Source of the DNA: JBFFSQ01 sp041572275 | GTDB lineage: Bacteria > Pseudomonadota > Gammaproteobacteria > SZUA-229 | Direction of reading: 5' to 3' | DNA: 6,423 nucleotides | Assembly: GCA_041572275.1 (NCBI GenBank) | Contig: JBFFSQ010000173.1 | Span: 1-6,423, forward strand | Part shown: positions 5,489 to 6,423 of the stretch, one piece after another | Numbering within the stretch: the stretch's first letter is position 1 | Layout: each line of letters opens with the position of its first letter | Program-made: the position numbers and the translations under genes | Notes under the pieces: model-generated | Seen by the model: the letters and a program-made list of their open reading frames with translations, nothing else | Told to the model about the DNA's origin: nothing | The model's database searches: none

Positions 5489-6277
5489 ATGAAAGTAATT
5501 GATCTGGAACCGGAACATTACGAAACCTACTTTAACTGCCTTGAAGACTGGTCAGATGAAATACAGGAGGCAGGAGATCATAAGGCCTGTTGGTATCATC
5601 AATATAAAAATAAAGGCTTGCGGGTCAAACTTGCACTTACTGATGAAAATACTGTAGCTGGCATGATTCAATATTTACCAGTCGAAGAATCAATTATAGA
5701 AGGGAATGATCTTTATTTTGTTCTTTGCATATGGGTACATGGCTATAAACATGGCATAGGTAATTTTCAGGGTATAGGCATAGGCAGGGCACTGCTCGAC
5801 GCTGCGGAATCCGATGCCAAAAACCTGGGCGCTAAAGGCATGGCTGCATGGGGTTTATGGCTACCCTTCTGGATGAAAGCCTCCTGGTTTAAAAAACAAG
5901 GATATAAAAAGGCTGATCGTGACTCTTTGCGTCTGCTTGTTTGGAAACCATTTACGGATGATGCAACTCAGCCTCATTGGGTTCTTCCTAAAAAACAAGT
6001 GCCAACATACCCTGGAAAAGTAACCGTTACCGCTTTTATTAATGGCTGGTGCCCTGCTCAGAACATCGTTTTTGAAAGGACTAAAAGAGCATGCGCTGAC
6101 TTTGCTGACAAGGTCGTCTTTCAACGTATTGACACTTCCGATCGAAATGTATTCCTGGAGTGGGGAATTTCAGATGGGATATTTATTGATGGAAAACCAC
6201 TATCTTTTGGCCCGCCCCTGTCCTATGAGAAAATTTTTAAAAAAATATCACGGCATGTAAAAAAACTGGCTTCATGA
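5489..6277 (+). CDS. GNAT acetyltransferase with C-terminal YoaP-like domain
   Basis: The 262-residue product is a two-domain protein like Bacillus subtilis YoaP. Residues 1-155 form a GNAT acetyltransferase fold: CLEDWSDEIQEAG (17-29) near the N-terminus, the strand LYFVLCIWVHG (75-85), then the acetyl-CoA-binding Q-G-I-G-I-G at 94-99 (the QxxGxG motif), and KKQGYKKADRD (135-145) in the fold's last strand region. After a Pro/Lys linker (about 160-177), residues 178-262 form the YoaP-like, thioredoxin-fold domain with NGWCPAQN at 185-192. It has a single Cys188 rather than a CxxC pair, so it is unlikely to be a normal disulfide reductase. The ending GPPLSYEKIFKKI is also typical. The ATG at 5489 has GGAG eight bases upstream and gives the usual family length. 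A GTG at 5348 would add 47 residues and overlap the preceding gene, so I reject it. The substrate of this family is not established as far as I know. Confidence 0.88.
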   Translation: MKVIDLEPEHYETYFNCLEDWSDEIQEAGDHKACWYHQYKNKGLRVKLALTDENTVAGMIQYLPVEESIIEGNDLYFVLCIWVHGYKHGIGNFQGIGIGRALLDAAESDAKNLGAKGMAAWGLWLPFWMKASWFKKQGYKKADRDSLRLLVWKPFTDDATQPHWVLPKKQVPTYPGKVTVTAFINGWCPAQNIVFERTKRACADFADKVVFQRIDTSDRNVFLEWGISDGIFIDGKPLSFGPPLSYEKIFKKISRHVKKLAS

Positions 6278-6423
6278 TCAGCATGCCAGCAGCTGATACC
6301 CTACAAACCGAACTTGCATCTTTTTTAACCAGCCGCATAATACGGGCCTACCTTAAGCCCAGAGATAGTCATGACAAGCAGTTCAGATCAACAACGCATC
6401 CAGCAATGCTTTCAGCAGCTGGA
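6274..6423 (+). CDS. Possible partial gene overlapping the GNAT stop (ATGA)
   Basis: An ATG at 6274 overlaps the TGA of the acetyltransferase gene in an ATGA arrangement typical of translational coupling, and the frame stays open for 50 codons to the window edge. The first 25 residues include a plausible helix (LQTELASFLTSRIIRAYL). The later residues look less natural, and another frame starting at 6371 competes. No ribosome-binding site is evident. No family is recognised, and only one of the two frames is likely real. Confidence 0.3.
   Translation, partial: MISMPAADTLQTELASFLTSRIIRAYLKPRDSHDKQFRSTTHPAMLSAAG
6371..6423 (+). CDS. Possible partial gene, N-terminus only
   Basis: An ATG at 6371 opens MTSSSDQQRIQQCFQQL and runs off the window. 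The Ser/Asp start followed by a Gln-rich amphipathic helix looks like the start of a real soluble protein. Only a weak AGAGA precedes it, five bases away. It overlaps the frame from 6274, and the truncated view cannot decide between them. Confidence 0.35.
   Translation, partial: MTSSSDQQRIQQCFQQL

Noticed and set aside
6276..6326. atcagc/gctgat hairpin after the acetyltransferase with a later run of T
   Set aside because: The stem is only 6 bp and the T-run is about 20 bases away, so it does not form a terminator. The region may also be coding.
1..6423. CRISPR array, insertion sequence, tRNA or attachment site
   Set aside because: No regularly spaced identical repeats with unique spacers, no transposase-like frame with terminal inverted repeats, and no tRNA cloverleaf were found on either strand. 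The only tandem repeats are the in-frame 42-bp units.

Overview
This AT-rich window looks like chromosomal DNA from a Gram-negative bacterium, most likely a gammaproteobacterium, possibly marine. The evidence is two lipobox proteins, several Sec signal peptides, a small protein with an outer-membrane beta-barrel C-terminus, and a PsiE-family protein. There are no rRNA or tRNA genes, no CRISPR array and no insertion sequence. The species cannot be named from the sequence alone.

Layout, left to right. Positions 42-731 encode a VIT1/CCC1-family iron/manganese transporter. Positions 845-1396 encode an unrecognised lipoprotein. Positions 1512-1910 encode a PsiE-family membrane protein with a weak Pho-box-like sequence in front. 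Positions 1911-2213 hold no convincing gene, only imperfect inverted repeats and a possible gene remnant. On the minus strand, 3194 to 2214 is a tight two-gene unit. Its first gene is a 52-residue lipoprotein that is easy to miss because of its size. Twelve bases later comes a secreted protein with a long, very regular heptad stalk (Ile at every a position, Asn at most d positions) and a cysteine-containing C-terminal domain. This pair is the most distinctive content of the window.

From 3488 on, everything is on the plus strand: a small secreted protein (3488-3958), a putative small outer-membrane barrel protein (4081-4596), a 76-residue cytoplasmic protein (4658-4888), a four-helix membrane protein (4969-5367) and a GNAT acetyltransferase fused to a YoaP-like thioredoxin-fold domain (5489-6277). 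The last 150 bases contain the start of another gene, with two competing reading frames that run off the edge.

No single pathway links all these genes. The left part deals with metal transport and possibly phosphate stress. The middle is a cell-envelope or surface cassette transcribed divergently from a second run of exported proteins of unknown role. The right end carries a recognisable but functionally unsettled acetyltransferase family. The best candidate for something undescribed is the lipoprotein plus Asn-layer coiled-coil pair, which I read as a possible lipoprotein-associated surface fibre. That reading is inference.
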